Below, one piece after another: positions 36,501 to 47,021 of a stretch of 64,000 nt of DNA (position 1 is its first letter; the number at the start of each line of letters is the position of its first letter). The translations under genes and the position numbers were made by a program. The notes under the pieces are model-generated. The model had not been told where the DNA came from, did not search any database, and saw nothing but the letters and a program-made list of their open reading frames with translations. The DNA is from Blastocystis hominis (taxonomy: Eukaryota > Sar > Bigyra > Opalinata > Blastocystidae), in assembly GCF_000151665.1 (NCBI RefSeq), contig NW_013171815.1:1439153-1503152 (forward strand), read 5' to 3'.

Positions 36501-37690
36501 GGGAAGGGAAACGCGGAGTGGAAACGGGGAAACGAAAAGGGATGGGGAGGGGAACACAGAGCCCATGGCCCCATCGGAGACACAATCAGAGACACAATCA
36601 GGGACACAATCAGAGACACAATCAGAAACACAATTAGTGACACAATTAGTGACACAATCAGAAACACAATCGAATCCTACTGATAATAATCCCAACCATA
36701 ATCACAATACAGAGCCCACTTCCCAATCTACTTCCAATTCTGCCCCCACTGTTTCCACTGTTTCCACTGCTTCCACTGTTTCCACTGTTTCCACCGCTTC
36801 GACCCCCGGTTTCCCTGTTTCCCTGCGCATCGGTCTTCCCCCCTCGCTCCCCTCGCTTCCCTCTCCCTCCTCTTCTCTCCCCTTCTACACGCCCATTTCC
36901 CTCGCTTCCCCGTCCCCCGGCTACCGCCGCCTCTCCCCCGCGGAGCTCCCCGGCGCGGGCGACCTCGTGGCCATCGACTGCGAGTTCGTGGCGCTGAACT
37001 GCGAAGAAGTCGGCCTGCTTGCTCCCCTCGCGCCTAGGCCGAAGTTCTGCCCGACGGCCATCGCATCGTCAAGAAGGAGGCCAATCTCCAGCTCGGACGC
37101 GTCACCTGCCTCACCAGCGAGCTCCGCGTCGTCTTCGACGACTACATTCTCTGCGAGGACCCCGTCGCCGACTACCTCAGCCGCTTCAGCGGTCTTTCCC
37201 GCGAGGATCTTGACGTCGAGACCAGCCAGCACCATCTCGTCCCGCTCAAAGACGCGTATTCCCGCCTGCGCCGCTTGGTGGACCGCGGCTGCGTGTTCGT
37301 CGGGCACGGCTGTGGGGGAACCGCGGGGAAGTGACGCGTAGTGGCGAAGGATTTTCACACGATCAACATCTTCGTGCCGCCCAAACAAATCGTGGATACC
37401 GTCGATATTTACTACCTGCCGTAAGCGTGGGAGGGAGAGTGGACGGTAGGAGGAATCGGAAATTGTCGCTGAAGTATCTCGCGAAGGTCGTGCTGAACCA
37501 GAATATACAGGAAGGAAATCATGACAGTCATGAAGATGCGCGCGCGGCCATCCAGCTCTATTATAAGCATCTGGAGTTGGTGAAGCAAGGGAAGTGGGAA
37601 GAGACGCTGAAGCGCGTGTATGAGGTCGGAAAACAGTGCAATTACTATGGATTCGTGAACTCCATGTCGCCCGTTCCTGCGGCAGAATAG
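33575..37690 (+). CDS. PAN2: PAN2, poly(A)-specific nuclease deadenylation subunit
   Basis: Catalytic subunit of the PAN2-PAN3 deadenylase that trims mRNA poly(A). Domains in order: WD40 region (GQITVTDYGMNIYNFGGLLR, TSGLDYLPKKPTSFP), inactive ubiquitin-hydrolase fold (GLENNIANSFLNAEVFLL, HACSFPTCISCELKFLF, FSFNDYCIAEIP), then an RNase-D type exonuclease: VAIDCEFVALNCEE (first Asp/Glu), VGHGLAKDFHTIN, VDTVDIYYL and HDSHEDARAAIQLYYKH, giving the full DEDD set with His. About fourteen introns, 27-43 nt. A long insertion of Glu/Thr/Gln repeats (SETQSETQ) and Ser/Thr/Val repeats (STVSTASTVS) sits before the exonuclease, about 36400-36900, which the family usually lacks. Start is the first Met after the MAK11 gene. 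TAG at 37688-37690; TGTTTGTT at 37721. Confidence 0.93.
36585..36810 (+). repeat. Coding repeats SETQ and STVSTAST in PAN2
   Basis: Units of about 15 bp (AGACACAATC) give Ser-Glu-Thr-Gln; then TTTCCACTG units give Val-Ser-Thr. They make up a disordered linker before the exonuclease domain. Confidence 0.85.
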
Positions 37691-37745
37691 TAGTATATTT
37701 ATTGGTGTGTATGGTTGCGGTGTTTGTTGCAGAATTTGTTTCAGC

Positions 37746-38968
37746 ATGTTATCATCCCAATATTTGCTCAAAGTCGCTACGGCGGCGAAGAATATCGTGT
37801 CGAATGCAGCGATTGTAGCAAAGAAAATTCAAGTTCTGTGAGGAGTGCAATCCTTGAACGTAGAAACAAATCTGCTCACAAGATGTTGTTTCAAAGTCCG
37901 ATGAATCGCCCGTTACCATGGTGGACTATGCAATCCAAGCATCTGTGGCACTTTTCCTTCAGAAGACATTCCCGAACGTGGAATTTCGGTTTGGAGAAGT
38001 GTGTGGTCTTTCTCTGTAGTATGATAGCCGAAGAAGATGCGTCCTTTCTGCGAAACAAGGCTTCTTCTGACTTTGTCTCCAAGTTCCTCGCTGTGGTTCA
38101 AGAAATTTTAAAGCAAGAGGGTTTTCCGCAATGATTCCAATCGATTTGTAGTGTCGACGCAAGATGCACTCGCTGCTCTCGACAACTGCCACTACCAAGG
38201 CGATATTTCGAACGACTATTGGGTTCTAGACCCAGTGGACGGTACGCTGGGCTTCATTCGCAAGGCTCAGTTCGCCATTGGCTTGGCCTACGTCCACCAA
38301 GGCATCCCCGTCGTGGGAGTCGTCGGCTGCCCCAATCTACCGTTCGATTTGGGCGCAATCGAGTGGAATCAGAACGTGGATCAATGTGGCTCCGTCGCTG
38401 TGGGAATTTCTGGAATGGTAAAAATCGGGCTGATTTTTGACAAAGGGAACAACGTTTTTCGACTTGTTTTCGCCTCGAACTCGCTCGATTCGATTGCAAA
38501 TACAGAATTCCCCTCAAGAAATGGACTCATCGAGTGACGCTCATCCTAAATATTCTGCAGTGATGTCCGTCCAGAAGTTCAATCATGCATCAACCATGGG
38601 TTCTCTTCTAGATGCTCTAAAATTACCTCCATCGGTGCTGGAGATCGATAGTATGTGCAAATATGTGGTTGTCGCTCTGGGAATCGCAGATATCTATCTG
38701 CGGGGCAATGCGTCGGGATGTTATAGAGTAAGCGCTGGGAACGAATTGAATGTAGGAAAATGTGTGGGACCATGCTGCAGGAGTCGTCGTATTGCAGGAA
38801 GCAGGAGGCATTGTGACCGATCAGCGAGGCAAGACCCTTGATTTCTCAAGAGGGGCAAAGTTGAAAGAAAATTCTGGAATTGTTGCTACTAGCAGCGAAA
38901 TCCATGATACAGTGACGAATGTGCTAACTAATCTATACAATGATTCTTCCGCATCTGGAACACCTTAA
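37746..38968 (+). CDS. 3'(2'),5'-bisphosphate nucleotidase (HAL2/MET22 family)
   Basis: Lithium-sensitive phosphatase that converts PAP to AMP in sulfur metabolism. Family signs: SQYLLKVATAAKNIV, DESPVTMVDYAIQA, the metal-site motif WVLDPVDGTLGF, IPVVGVVGCPNLPF, and the last acid-containing motif VWDHAAGVVVLQEAGG. The usual acidic VGEE is seen as RFGEEDASF across a 29-nt intron. Six introns of 28-31 nt. Stop TAA at 38966-38968. The last 29 bases overlap the first exon of the downstream Maf gene in another frame. A TATTTGTT at 38989, inside Maf's first intron, is the best candidate 3' signal. Confidence 0.88.
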
Positions 38969-39773
38969 CTCCTTGTGAGCGCTTTCACTATTTGTTGAAA
39001 CAAAGGAAAATAGTGCTTGCTTCCAAGTCTCCTCGACGTTCTCAGATTCTGCAGCAGATCGGGCTAAAATTTGAAACATATGATCCCCGCTTTGAAGAGG
39101 ATCTGGATAAATCAAAAATGACAGTCGTAAGGCCACTTTTGAAATTGTTGAGTAAAAGGAGGAATACGTTGTGGGAACTTCCAAAGGAAAGGCAGATAAA
39201 GCGTTCCATTCCTTGAAAGGGGAGCACGGCGGTGTCAATCCCGCTTTGGTGATTGGTTGGCTTTTCTTTCTCTCTTTCTCTTATATTCTATAGCTTGCGA
39301 TACAGTCGTCGAGCTGAACGGACGAATTTTTGAGAAACCCAAGTCTGAGGACGATGCGATCAAGATGCTCTCCGAGCTGAGTGGGAAATCGCACAACGTG
39401 TACAGCGGAGTCACTCTCTATTGTTTCCATTTTTTCTTCTTCTTCACCGTAGCGTGTCTCAACGGTGAATCGGACCCTGTGATCCACACGTTCAGTGAGA
39501 AGACGGAGGTTTGCTTCGCCGAGCTCACCCCCGCCATCATTAAGGGTATCTTTCGCAGAGAGATATTACTGTAGCATACGTGAAGACGGGAGAACCGATG
39601 GATAAGGCGGGAGGTTATGGAATCCAGGGAATTGGCGGCTGCCTCATCACAGGAATCAAGGGCGATTATTACAATGTAGCTGGTGGTCATGGCTGCATGA
39701 AGCGTGTAGGTGATGGGCTTCCCCCTGAATCGGTTCTGCAGCGAGCTCAACACTCTGTTAAAAGAAGAAATGT
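38940..39773 (+). CDS. Maf/ASMTL-type nucleotide pyrophosphatase
   Basis: House-cleaning nucleoside-triphosphate pyrophosphatase. The first exon [12 protein letters not shown] (38940-38974) overlaps the HAL2-type CDS; a 31-nt intron leads to [19 protein letters not shown], the family start. Then [65 protein letters not shown] and [18 protein letters not shown]. Introns of 29-38 nt. No stop precedes the octamer at 39778; poly(A) after ATGT would give UAA (...LLKEEM-stop), and a genomic TAA lies within the octamer junction at 39785-39787. Confidence 0.88.
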
Positions 39774-39777
39774 TGTC

Positions 39778-39793
39778 TGTTTGTTAACAAACA
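39778..39793. terminator. Perfect palindrome TGTTTGTTAACAAACA: shared 3' signal
   Basis: The 16-bp sequence equals its own reverse complement, so each strand reads TGTTTGTT. Plus half serves Maf (a few bases after its end); minus half serves eL31, whose stop lies 35 bases upstream on minus. Confidence 0.8.
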
Positions 39794-39827
39794 TGGAATT
39801 GGCCTCTCTCCAACTTCCCACGTTAAC

Positions 39828-40283
39828 TTACTGGTTGGAAACAATCGTCTTGAGTCCGTGGAAGTGAGGAACGTTGAGAACCTCCACAACGGTGTAGAAC
39901 TACAAAATAACGCGTCCAAAACGCTCCATACGTGCTTGCTCTCGCCCTCAACATCCTCAGCCAGACGCTGCATGCGAACTCGGATACGAGCAGGAACGGC
40001 GTGAATACCCTTGCTCCAGACGTATTTGTTGACGGTGGGGTCAATGCGAACATCTTCAGTGCACATAGCAGTCTGAGCGAACTTGCGGATCATAGCCATG
40101 CAGCGAGGAGCTCTTCTCTTGTAGCAGCTACACAAAATTAGTCCCGCACCCTTCCCAAACAAAAACAACACAAAATCAACAGGCAAAAAGGCAACACAGT
40201 ACATACACCTTATGGCTGAACTTAGAGAGGCGGATAGTGTATTCACGAGTGATGGGAGTCAATTCCTTTCTCTGATTTTCCAT
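39828..40283 (-). CDS. RPL31: Ribosomal protein eL31
   Basis: 60S ribosomal protein. N-terminus [19 protein letters not shown]; then [20 protein letters not shown] across an intron, [39 protein letters not shown], and the end [18 protein letters not shown]. The first intron (40128-40206) is 79 nt, more than twice the local norm; the second is 32 nt. TAA at 39828-39830. Length of about 115 residues is normal for eL31. Confidence 0.93.
40128..40206 (-). other. Unusually long (79 nt) intron in eL31
   Basis: GTATGT donor, TGTGTAG acceptor; 79 nt against a local norm near 31 nt. It splits the N-terminal beta strand from the KRRAPR segment. Confidence 0.75.
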
Positions 40284-40481
40284 GTTTCCTTTAATTCGGG
40301 AGAGTTATGCCGATTTCTAAGGTGAAAGTAATTCGCTACCCCCAGGCAATTCGGGAAAGCCTGAACTTATCTATATTTGAATTGTACCCCCTACAAATAA
40401 TGAATAACGCCGTAAAGAAGTGTATTTACCCACACACAAGTCTCACAATAAGCCAAACTCAACGACTTCTCGGCTGTGTAG

Positions 40482-40489
40482 AACAAACA
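40482..40489 (-). terminator. TGTTTGTT 3'-end motif of the VPS9 gene
   Basis: Exact octamer on minus, 24 bases after the stop at 40513. Confidence 0.6.
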
Positions 40490-40512
40490 CGCCTAAGAAA
40501 CATCATGGTACA

Positions 40513-42288
40513 CTAGAAGCAAAGTAAATCTTCCTCTTCTTCTTCTTGGACTGGTGGAGGATCTGCTTTGTGGAACTCACGTTCAAATTCATCAGGATCA
40601 ATATTGAAGTCGCAACCTCCGCAGTTCTGTAGGAAGGACACGGCCCCACTCAGATTCGTCAGACAATAGCCTCCCTCCGACAGCAATTCGTCCGGATGTC
40701 TGAACCGCGAGATATACTCGACAGTAGACGGCAGTTTGGGGATCCCAGACTTCAAAACAATGAAAATAAACGCCGGCAGGAAGTCATCCGCTCCGGCATC
40801 TCGCCCGCCCTTGGCTCCGCTCTGCAGCAGGGCTCCCAGAGTTCTGCACGCCTCAATAATGCAATCCAGCTATCCCTCACCCCCTGTCCCCTCATCTACC
40901 TTTTCGGCGGGCGAAGCGACATTCTGGATCTTCTGGAGCTGTTTGGTGACGGTCTCCATGGTCTCCGGGTTCTGCTTGCACACCTCCGCGACCTCGAGAT
41001 TGTCGGCGGTGAGGAACTGGAGGTCCTGCATCTTCTTCTCGAGCTCCTCGTCCTCCTTCGCGAGTCCCGACCGCACGACGCCGAGCGTCAGATCGCGCAG
41101 CTTCTCCACGATCACCTTCTCGACGCAGTCGCGCGTGTCTACCGTTCAGCCCCGCTCCCGCGCGCACTCTTCAGCCCCGCCTCCCCGACGTTCTTCCACG
41201 CCTTGTGCTTGCGGATCTCCGCCATCAGCGCGTCCGTGAAGCTGTGGATCCGGTCCTCGATCGGCTGCTTCTGCTGCATCTGCTGCATCTGCTCCGTCTG
41301 CGGCGTGTAGCTCGACGGCGTCTGCGGCGTGGGCATCGCCAGCACGTCCTCCTCGACTTCCCTACGACACAGCGAAGCGGTGAGGCTACGGCGAAGGCAG
41401 CGGCGTCGCCGCGTAGTCCTGCGGCTTCTCCGCGCTGTAGAGCCGGCGCGTCTCTTCGCAGAAATTGCTCAGCGCGGCGCGGAGATATCTGCGAGTCAGG
41501 CAGCGGAGGGATGCAAACTCGGCGTCGCTGCGGCCCATTCGCTTGTTGAAGTCGCGCTGCTTCGCGTCTTCGTCGGCGTCGGCGGTGGCGGCCGGCGCGG
41601 ACGAGGACTGCTGCTTCAAGAACTGGCTGAACTGGGAGTGAGGGACGCACACGGATGAAAAACAAAGCCAGAAACGTTGTTTTGGAGAACGCCCAGCGGA
41701 GAGGACGAGCCCGATTCCTCCATGTCCGTCGGGAGCGGAGTAGAGGGCACGAACAGGTCGGGCCGACCCTTCACAATGCGCTCAGAGAACAGAGCCTTGA
41801 TGCTTCGCTCGGTTTCCGTTTCTGTGGTCGCGATGGAAGAACGACGCGCGCGGTCCTGGACTTTACGCAACGAATTAGCCATGTTTTGGAACGACCGACG
41901 GAACACAACGCCTCTCTATCGAATTAGGACACGCGAAGATGAAGTCCGTACTGACTCCTTCGTTTTGGATTTCGTCTCTTCTTCGGGCTCTTTTAACGTA
42001 CTCACGTCGGCCAGCTCCGCGGAACCGGGGAAAAGAGGAGGTCGATATCCCACATCGGGTTCTTCTTTTGTCTCACTGTTGTTTGGGGGTTGATATCCAC
42101 TGCTCTATCAAACAAAACATGTGGGAGTACGGAGAAGGCGGGACATAGCCCGAATCCGGAGCAGGGGGCGTATACGTTCCCTGCTGCTGATAAACCGGGC
42201 TGTTTCCATAAATAGAATGCTGGCGGTAGATAGCGTCCGAGTCGTAGACTGGGGACACTTCCTGGTTTCTATTCTTTCTACTGTGCAT
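40513..42288 (-). CDS. VPS9-domain protein (Rab5-family GEF)
   Basis: Guanine-nucleotide exchange factor for endosomal Rab GTPases. Disordered N-terminus (MHSRKNRNQEVSP, then Tyr/Pro/Gln-rich). A helical bundle follows (RSFQNMANSLRKVQDRARR, EDRIHSFTDALMAEIRKHKAW). The VPS9 core is clear: CVEKVIVEKLRDLTLG, IIEACRTLGALLQSG, GADDFLPAFIFIVLKSGIP, with the invariant Asp, and GGYCLTNLSGAVSFLQN with the catalytic-fold Tyr. Ends in an acidic tail (QEEEEEDLLCF), stop TAG at 40513-40515. Introns of 28-59 nt; the 30-nt one before LDCIIEACR is needed to build the core. Confidence 0.87.
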
Positions 42289-42390
42289 CTCAGAGAGTAA
42301 TCTCTACCTTTTGAACATTTCTCCACGTTCCTGCAAAGATCAAATGCCTTTTTAGAATTCTGAACATGTCCATTACACCGCGGTTATTCC

Positions 42391-42398
42391 AACAAACA
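42391..42398 (-). terminator. TGTTTGTT 3'-end motif of the DDX21-type gene
   Basis: Exact octamer, 7 bases beyond the TAG at 42406-42408 on minus. Confidence 0.7.
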
Positions 42399-42405
42399 CA
42401 ACAAA

Positions 42406-44728
42406 CTACTGTCTCTCACTAAAACGACCTCGCTGCTGTCTGTTGCCAAACGATCTTCCCGAATTTCCATAGTTGTCGTGGTTCCCATGATTTCCATAGT
42501 TTCCATAGTTTCCAGAACCACCACCAAAATTGCCATTTCCTCCGCGGCCCGCATAGCCTCCGCGGCCCTTCCCGGCAAAATCTCTTCCATTTCCCGATCC
42601 TCTCGCGTTTCCACGATTGCTCGTGAGTTTCATGGTGGAACTACATCCCATGCATTTCCCACTCCTACAAGTCGCGATCCTTCAATTCCGGCAGCGTGGT
42701 AGGGATCGAGAACTGCGACCTCTCTCCGTACTTCTACCCGTCACCACCCAGCCTCGCCGCTACCTCCATATAATCCTTAAAAAGCTGGATGTGCTCTTCG
42801 GGCACGTCGAACACGGCGCCGCGCTCGTCCTTCGTCATCGTGTTCGCCTTGATCGACGTCACCACGTCCTCCGGGAAATACCGGCGCAGCGCGCCCCACA
42901 CGTACGACACCGTGCGGAACGGATTGAGCGACTGGTACATCACCGTCACGAACCCTGCGCGTCAAATCCGCCACTCATCGCCACCTTCGTTCGACGTCAG
43001 AATGGATCGGGTTTTCATCTTCCCGAACGCGCCCACGGCCAGGCAGAGGCAGCGAGCCACGGCCGCGCGGGGATCGGACGTCTTGGCGAGCACCTCCTCG
43101 GCGAGACTGTCCATTTTGGTGATGAGCTGCTCGTCCAGATCGCCGATCCGCTCCACCAGACGCTCCGCGCGGGCCTTCAGCAGGTCCGACGGCTGCGGCG
43201 CGCCGATGCGCGTGAACGCGTTCCCCACCGCCTTCTCGATGCTCTGCAGCACGGCCTCCTGCGCGAAGCCCGTCGACAGCGTGATGCAGACGCCTTTGCG
43301 GCCCGCGCGGCCCGTTCGGCCGCTGCGGTGGATGTAGGTCTCCACGTCCGCGACGCCCGAGCGCGTGGCCGGAGGCTCGCGATTGATGACCAGCGTGATC
43401 TGAGAGAGAGGGGAGGAGGAAAAGAAGGTACGCCTTGGATGTCGAGACCGCGAGCCGCGACGTCGGTGGCCACGAGACAGCGGAACTTCCCGTCTTTGAA
43501 GTCCTTCAGCGTCTGCTCGCGCGTCTTCTGGGGAATGTCGCCGTGGAGAACGCCCGCCTGGGAGTGAGAGAGGAGAGATGAAAGAGGACGATGCTGCGGA
43601 GACACTCCTCGCCCGCCAGCTCGTTGCAGCTCTTCTTCATGTCGCAGAAGACGATGGCGCGGCCGTCCACGCCACAGTAAACCTCGATGAGATCGGCGAT
43701 GACCTTGGCGCGCGCCTCCCAGGGGCAGCGAAGCACGAGGTGGCGCACGTCCACGGAGGCCTTCTCCTTCTCCGTGACCAGATCGACGGTGACCTTATCG
43801 GGGTGCATGTATTTCGTCATCACTTCGCGGACCCACGACGGAATCGTCGCGGAGAACAAGAGAACTTGGATGCGATCCGGAACGATGCGAGGACCCTTCG
43901 TCTCGCCGCCACTCTTGATCGCGTAGTCCACCACCTTCTCCACGTCTTCGCTGAATCCCATATCCAGCATGCGATCGGCCTCGTCCAGAATAAACCATTG
44001 GAGCTCGCCGAGCTGCAGCGTGCCGCGCTCCAGATGATCCAAAACGCGCCCAGGAGTTCCCACCACGAACTCCACGCCGCGACGCAGAGCGAATTCTTGG
44101 GGGTCGAAGGGAGCACCACCGAACCTAGGTTGGAGCGGAGGGAAGAGAGGAGTACAGACACACGGTGCGCAGAGAGGGAGCGATCATGCGGATCTGCTCA
44201 TCGATCTGCTGGGCCAACTCGCGAGTGGGGGAGAGCACCAGGCAGAGAGGAGCACGGCTACGACGCGGAGGACGCAGATTGAGCTTGTAGATCTTCTCCA
44301 CGATGGGCAGAGCAAACGCCAAGGTCTTTCCCTGACCGGTGGGAGCACGGCCAATAAGGTCCTTTCCGTCGTAAATAGCGTCAAACGAGAGTGCTTGGAT
44401 CGGGAACAGCTCCGTGATTCCCTTGGAATGCAAAATGCCGATTGTCTCGGGAGAAATGCGATAGCGGTGCATGGCATACAGAGATTCGCTCTCTGCCATG
44501 TCCATAGAGCGAGTGCGCATGCGCTTTGCAGGTCGCTCCTCGGTATTGTCGACTTCCTCCGTTGGATTGTGCTCTACAGACTCCTCCTCTTTCACCTTCT
44601 CCTCGAGTTTCTCGTTTGTTTTCTCCTCTAGAAAATGATATGCTAAAACCATGAGTTACTGGTCTCCTCCTTTTCCTTTCTCGATCTCTTGCTCGAATGT
44701 TTGCTTTTTTCGGAATCTTTGTGGCCCA
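42406..44728 (-). CDS. DEAD-box RNA helicase, DDX21/DDX50-type
   Basis: ATP-dependent RNA helicase, probably nucleolar. Charged N-terminus [21 protein letters not shown]-motif region [13 protein letters not shown]; motif [30 protein letters not shown] in [14 protein letters not shown] in [26 protein letters not shown]; motif [15 protein letters not shown]. After the core comes a GUCT-like domain ([21 protein letters not shown]), then a Gly/Arg/Asn-rich tail with RGG elements ([12 protein letters not shown]), as in DDX21 and DDX50. Introns include 32 nt after EET, 36 nt before FGGAPFDPQ and 32 nt before [12 protein letters not shown] at 42406-42408. Confidence 0.92.
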
Positions 44729-45160
44729 TTATAGAGAAAATGGTAGCTCTGTGAAACGAAGAATCGCGGGAATTACAAAAGTTCGATTTACAAGATACAC
44801 GAAACACATCTGATGAAGCGAGGTACTTTTTGAAACTTTGTTTTTGAGTAAGAAATTTGTGTTGCTTGCAGGAATCGTGTCGGAAGCAAAATAGCAATCT
44901 TTTGATTTGACCCGGTGTCGTATAGATGAAGTGTTTTCCAATGGATTGGTGGTGTAAAAACACAAAATTAAGAAAAGATCATCCAAGCAAACCCAGCGAT
45001 AGTTCCCCTAATTCACACTAAAGATCCACATCAAATGCAACCACTTCTATTTAAATCAGACGAGGCGGAGAGAAATTAGGAGAAAAGGTAGTTTTTTCTA
45101 CCTCGAAATGAGTGGTGGTAGCTCATTCGGTTTTTACCCATAAGAAAAACCAAAACAAAC
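44729..45160. other. Intergenic region between divergent DDX21-type and PABP genes
   Basis: AT-rich with no exon chain that I can support; presumably two promoters and 5' leaders. Just before the PABP start is an A/C-rich leader (AAGAAAAACCAAAACAAAC). Confidence 0.5.
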
Positions 45161-46925
45161 ATGAACACTCAGAAACCTGTAAATGGAGGACGCATCTCTC
45201 TGTATGTTGGAAACCTGGACCCCAGCGTCAATGATGAAAGCTTTTATTTGTGTGTTTGATATATAGCGCGACTTGGAGGAGGAGTTCAAGAAGTATGGAA
45301 AGGTGCGTGCGACTCACGTCGTACTGGACAAGGTGAGTATTAGGGAAAGAGGTGACTTGTAGAATACCAAGCAGTCCCGCTGCTATGGATATGTCGATTT
45401 CAGCACTGCCGAGGAAGGTAAAATAGGGCGGAGGCAATGATTGGTAGCTGAGAAAGCTCTGGAGGGAGCGAATTTCAACATCCTGAAGGGTAAGGAGATG
45501 CGTGTGATGAGACAGCAGCTGCGCTTCAAGCAGACCTGCAACCCTAAGGGCAATTTGTTTGTGAAGAACCTTCCCGACTTGATGACCAACAAGGAGTTGT
45601 TGGACAAGTTCTCCGCGTACGGAAACATTCTGTCCTGCAAGGTGGCTTTCGACAAGGAGACCGGCAAGTCCCTTCACTATGGTTACGTGCACTTCAGCGA
45701 CCCCAACGTGACCCAGAAGGTCCTGGCCGATATGAACAAGGATGTCGTGGAGGAAGGAGCGATGTACGTGATGGAGTACGAGAAGCGTATGAAGGACACC
45801 TCTTCGGATTGGGTGACTTGCTACGTGGCGAACTTCCCTACCACGCTGACGGAAGACGGTCTGCGCGATCTGTTCGGCAAGTACGGCACGATCAACTCTG
45901 TTTACATTGGTTACAAGCGATACAATCCGCAGAAGATTCAGGGATTCGTGACCTTTGCCAACCATGATTCGGCCGTGAAGGCCGTGGAGGGTCTGAAGGA
46001 TCAGGTCATCACTGTGGAGGGCGCGGAGCCCATGGTGCTGTACGTGAACCGTCTCCAGTCCCGCGAGGAGCGTGCCAGCATCAACCAGAAGATTCTGGAG
46101 GAGAAGAAGAAGGAGGAGGTGGAGCGCACCAAGGGCCGTTTCCTGTACGTGGGCTTCGGTGATCAGACGATCACGCTGGAGCGCCTGCGCGAGATCTTCC
46201 AGGCGTACGGCAACATCGAGTCCTGCTCGATCGCCCGCGACAAGAACACGAAGGAGCTGAAGCCCTTCGGCTTCGTGTGCATGGACACCACGGAGAACGC
46301 GCAGAACGCGATCCGTGCGTTCCGCGAGAGCCACGACCTCAAGCTGAAGGTGGAGCTGGCGCAGACCCGCGAGGAGCGCGCGAAGATGCTGAAGGAGCGC
46401 CGCAAGCAGACCCAGGGCGTGGTGATGCAGTACCCGGTGGTGCAGTACACGATGCCGATCGGTATGAACATGGGCAACCGTATGCCGTCGAACAAGCAGC
46501 AGCAGCAGCAGCAGCAGATCCCGATGATGCCGATGATGTACCAGACCATGGGCAACATGATGTCGTTCCCTCGCAACACGCAGATGCCCGGCATGCCGGT
46601 GCAGATGATGAACCAGGGCTACATGTCCATGGCCAACACCCAGTTCAACGAGAAGTACAACAAGCTGGCGAGCCTGATGCAGTCGATGGACCCCATCAAG
46701 AGAGAGATGATCGACGCGATGACCAACGAGGAGCGCCGCAACACCTTCGGAGAGCGTATCTTCTACCTCATCAAGACCATCGGCGATCCTCGCTGCAGCA
46801 AGATCACCGGAATGATGCTGGAGTTGCCCGTGGACGACCTGATGAAGATCATCAGCGATCCTGGCGAACTCCTCAAGAAGATCGACGAGGCCAACGACGT
46901 GCTGGACCAGACCAACAACAACTAA
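45161..46925 (+). CDS. PABP: Cytoplasmic poly(A)-binding protein
   Basis: Binds mRNA poly(A) tails. Four RRMs: first ISLYVGNLDPS...CYGYVDFST; second GNLFVKNLPDLM...LHYGYVHFSD; third VTCYVANFPTTL...IQGFVTFANH; fourth GRFLYVGFGDQT...KPFGFVCMD. A Met/Pro/Gln-rich linker with a Gln run precedes a C-terminal MLLE domain (NTFGERIFYLIKTIGDPRC, KITGMMLELPVDDLMK). Three introns early: a 40-nt one after LDPS (exact donor uncertain, since other joins break the frame), then two of 30 nt. The rest is one long exon with strong GC-ending codon use, as expected for a highly expressed gene. TAA at 46923-46925. Confidence 0.95.
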
Positions 46926-47010
46926 ACAGAGGAGGGAGGAGATTTCGGGGAAAGGAAAGGCCTCAGTTCAAATCACTGCTACGTATCGGTTGTTTTGGGT
47001 TGCGTTTGTT

Positions 47011-47018
47011 CACAAACA
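47011..47018 (-). terminator. TGTTTGTG motif creating the NPRL2 stop
   Basis: Minus strand reads CTGTG, GAG, TGTTTGTG: the TG-N3-octamer spacing with one mismatch in the octamer. Confidence 0.55.
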
Positions 47019-47021
47019 CTC

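Noticed and set aside
40307-40516. 70-codon plus frame between eL31 and the VPS9 gene
   Set aside because: No family match and it contains the VPS9 gene's minus-strand 3' signal; most likely intergenic.
45228-46334. 370-codon minus frame inside PABP
   Set aside because: Leu/His/Val-rich mirror of PABP codons with no start context or family match.
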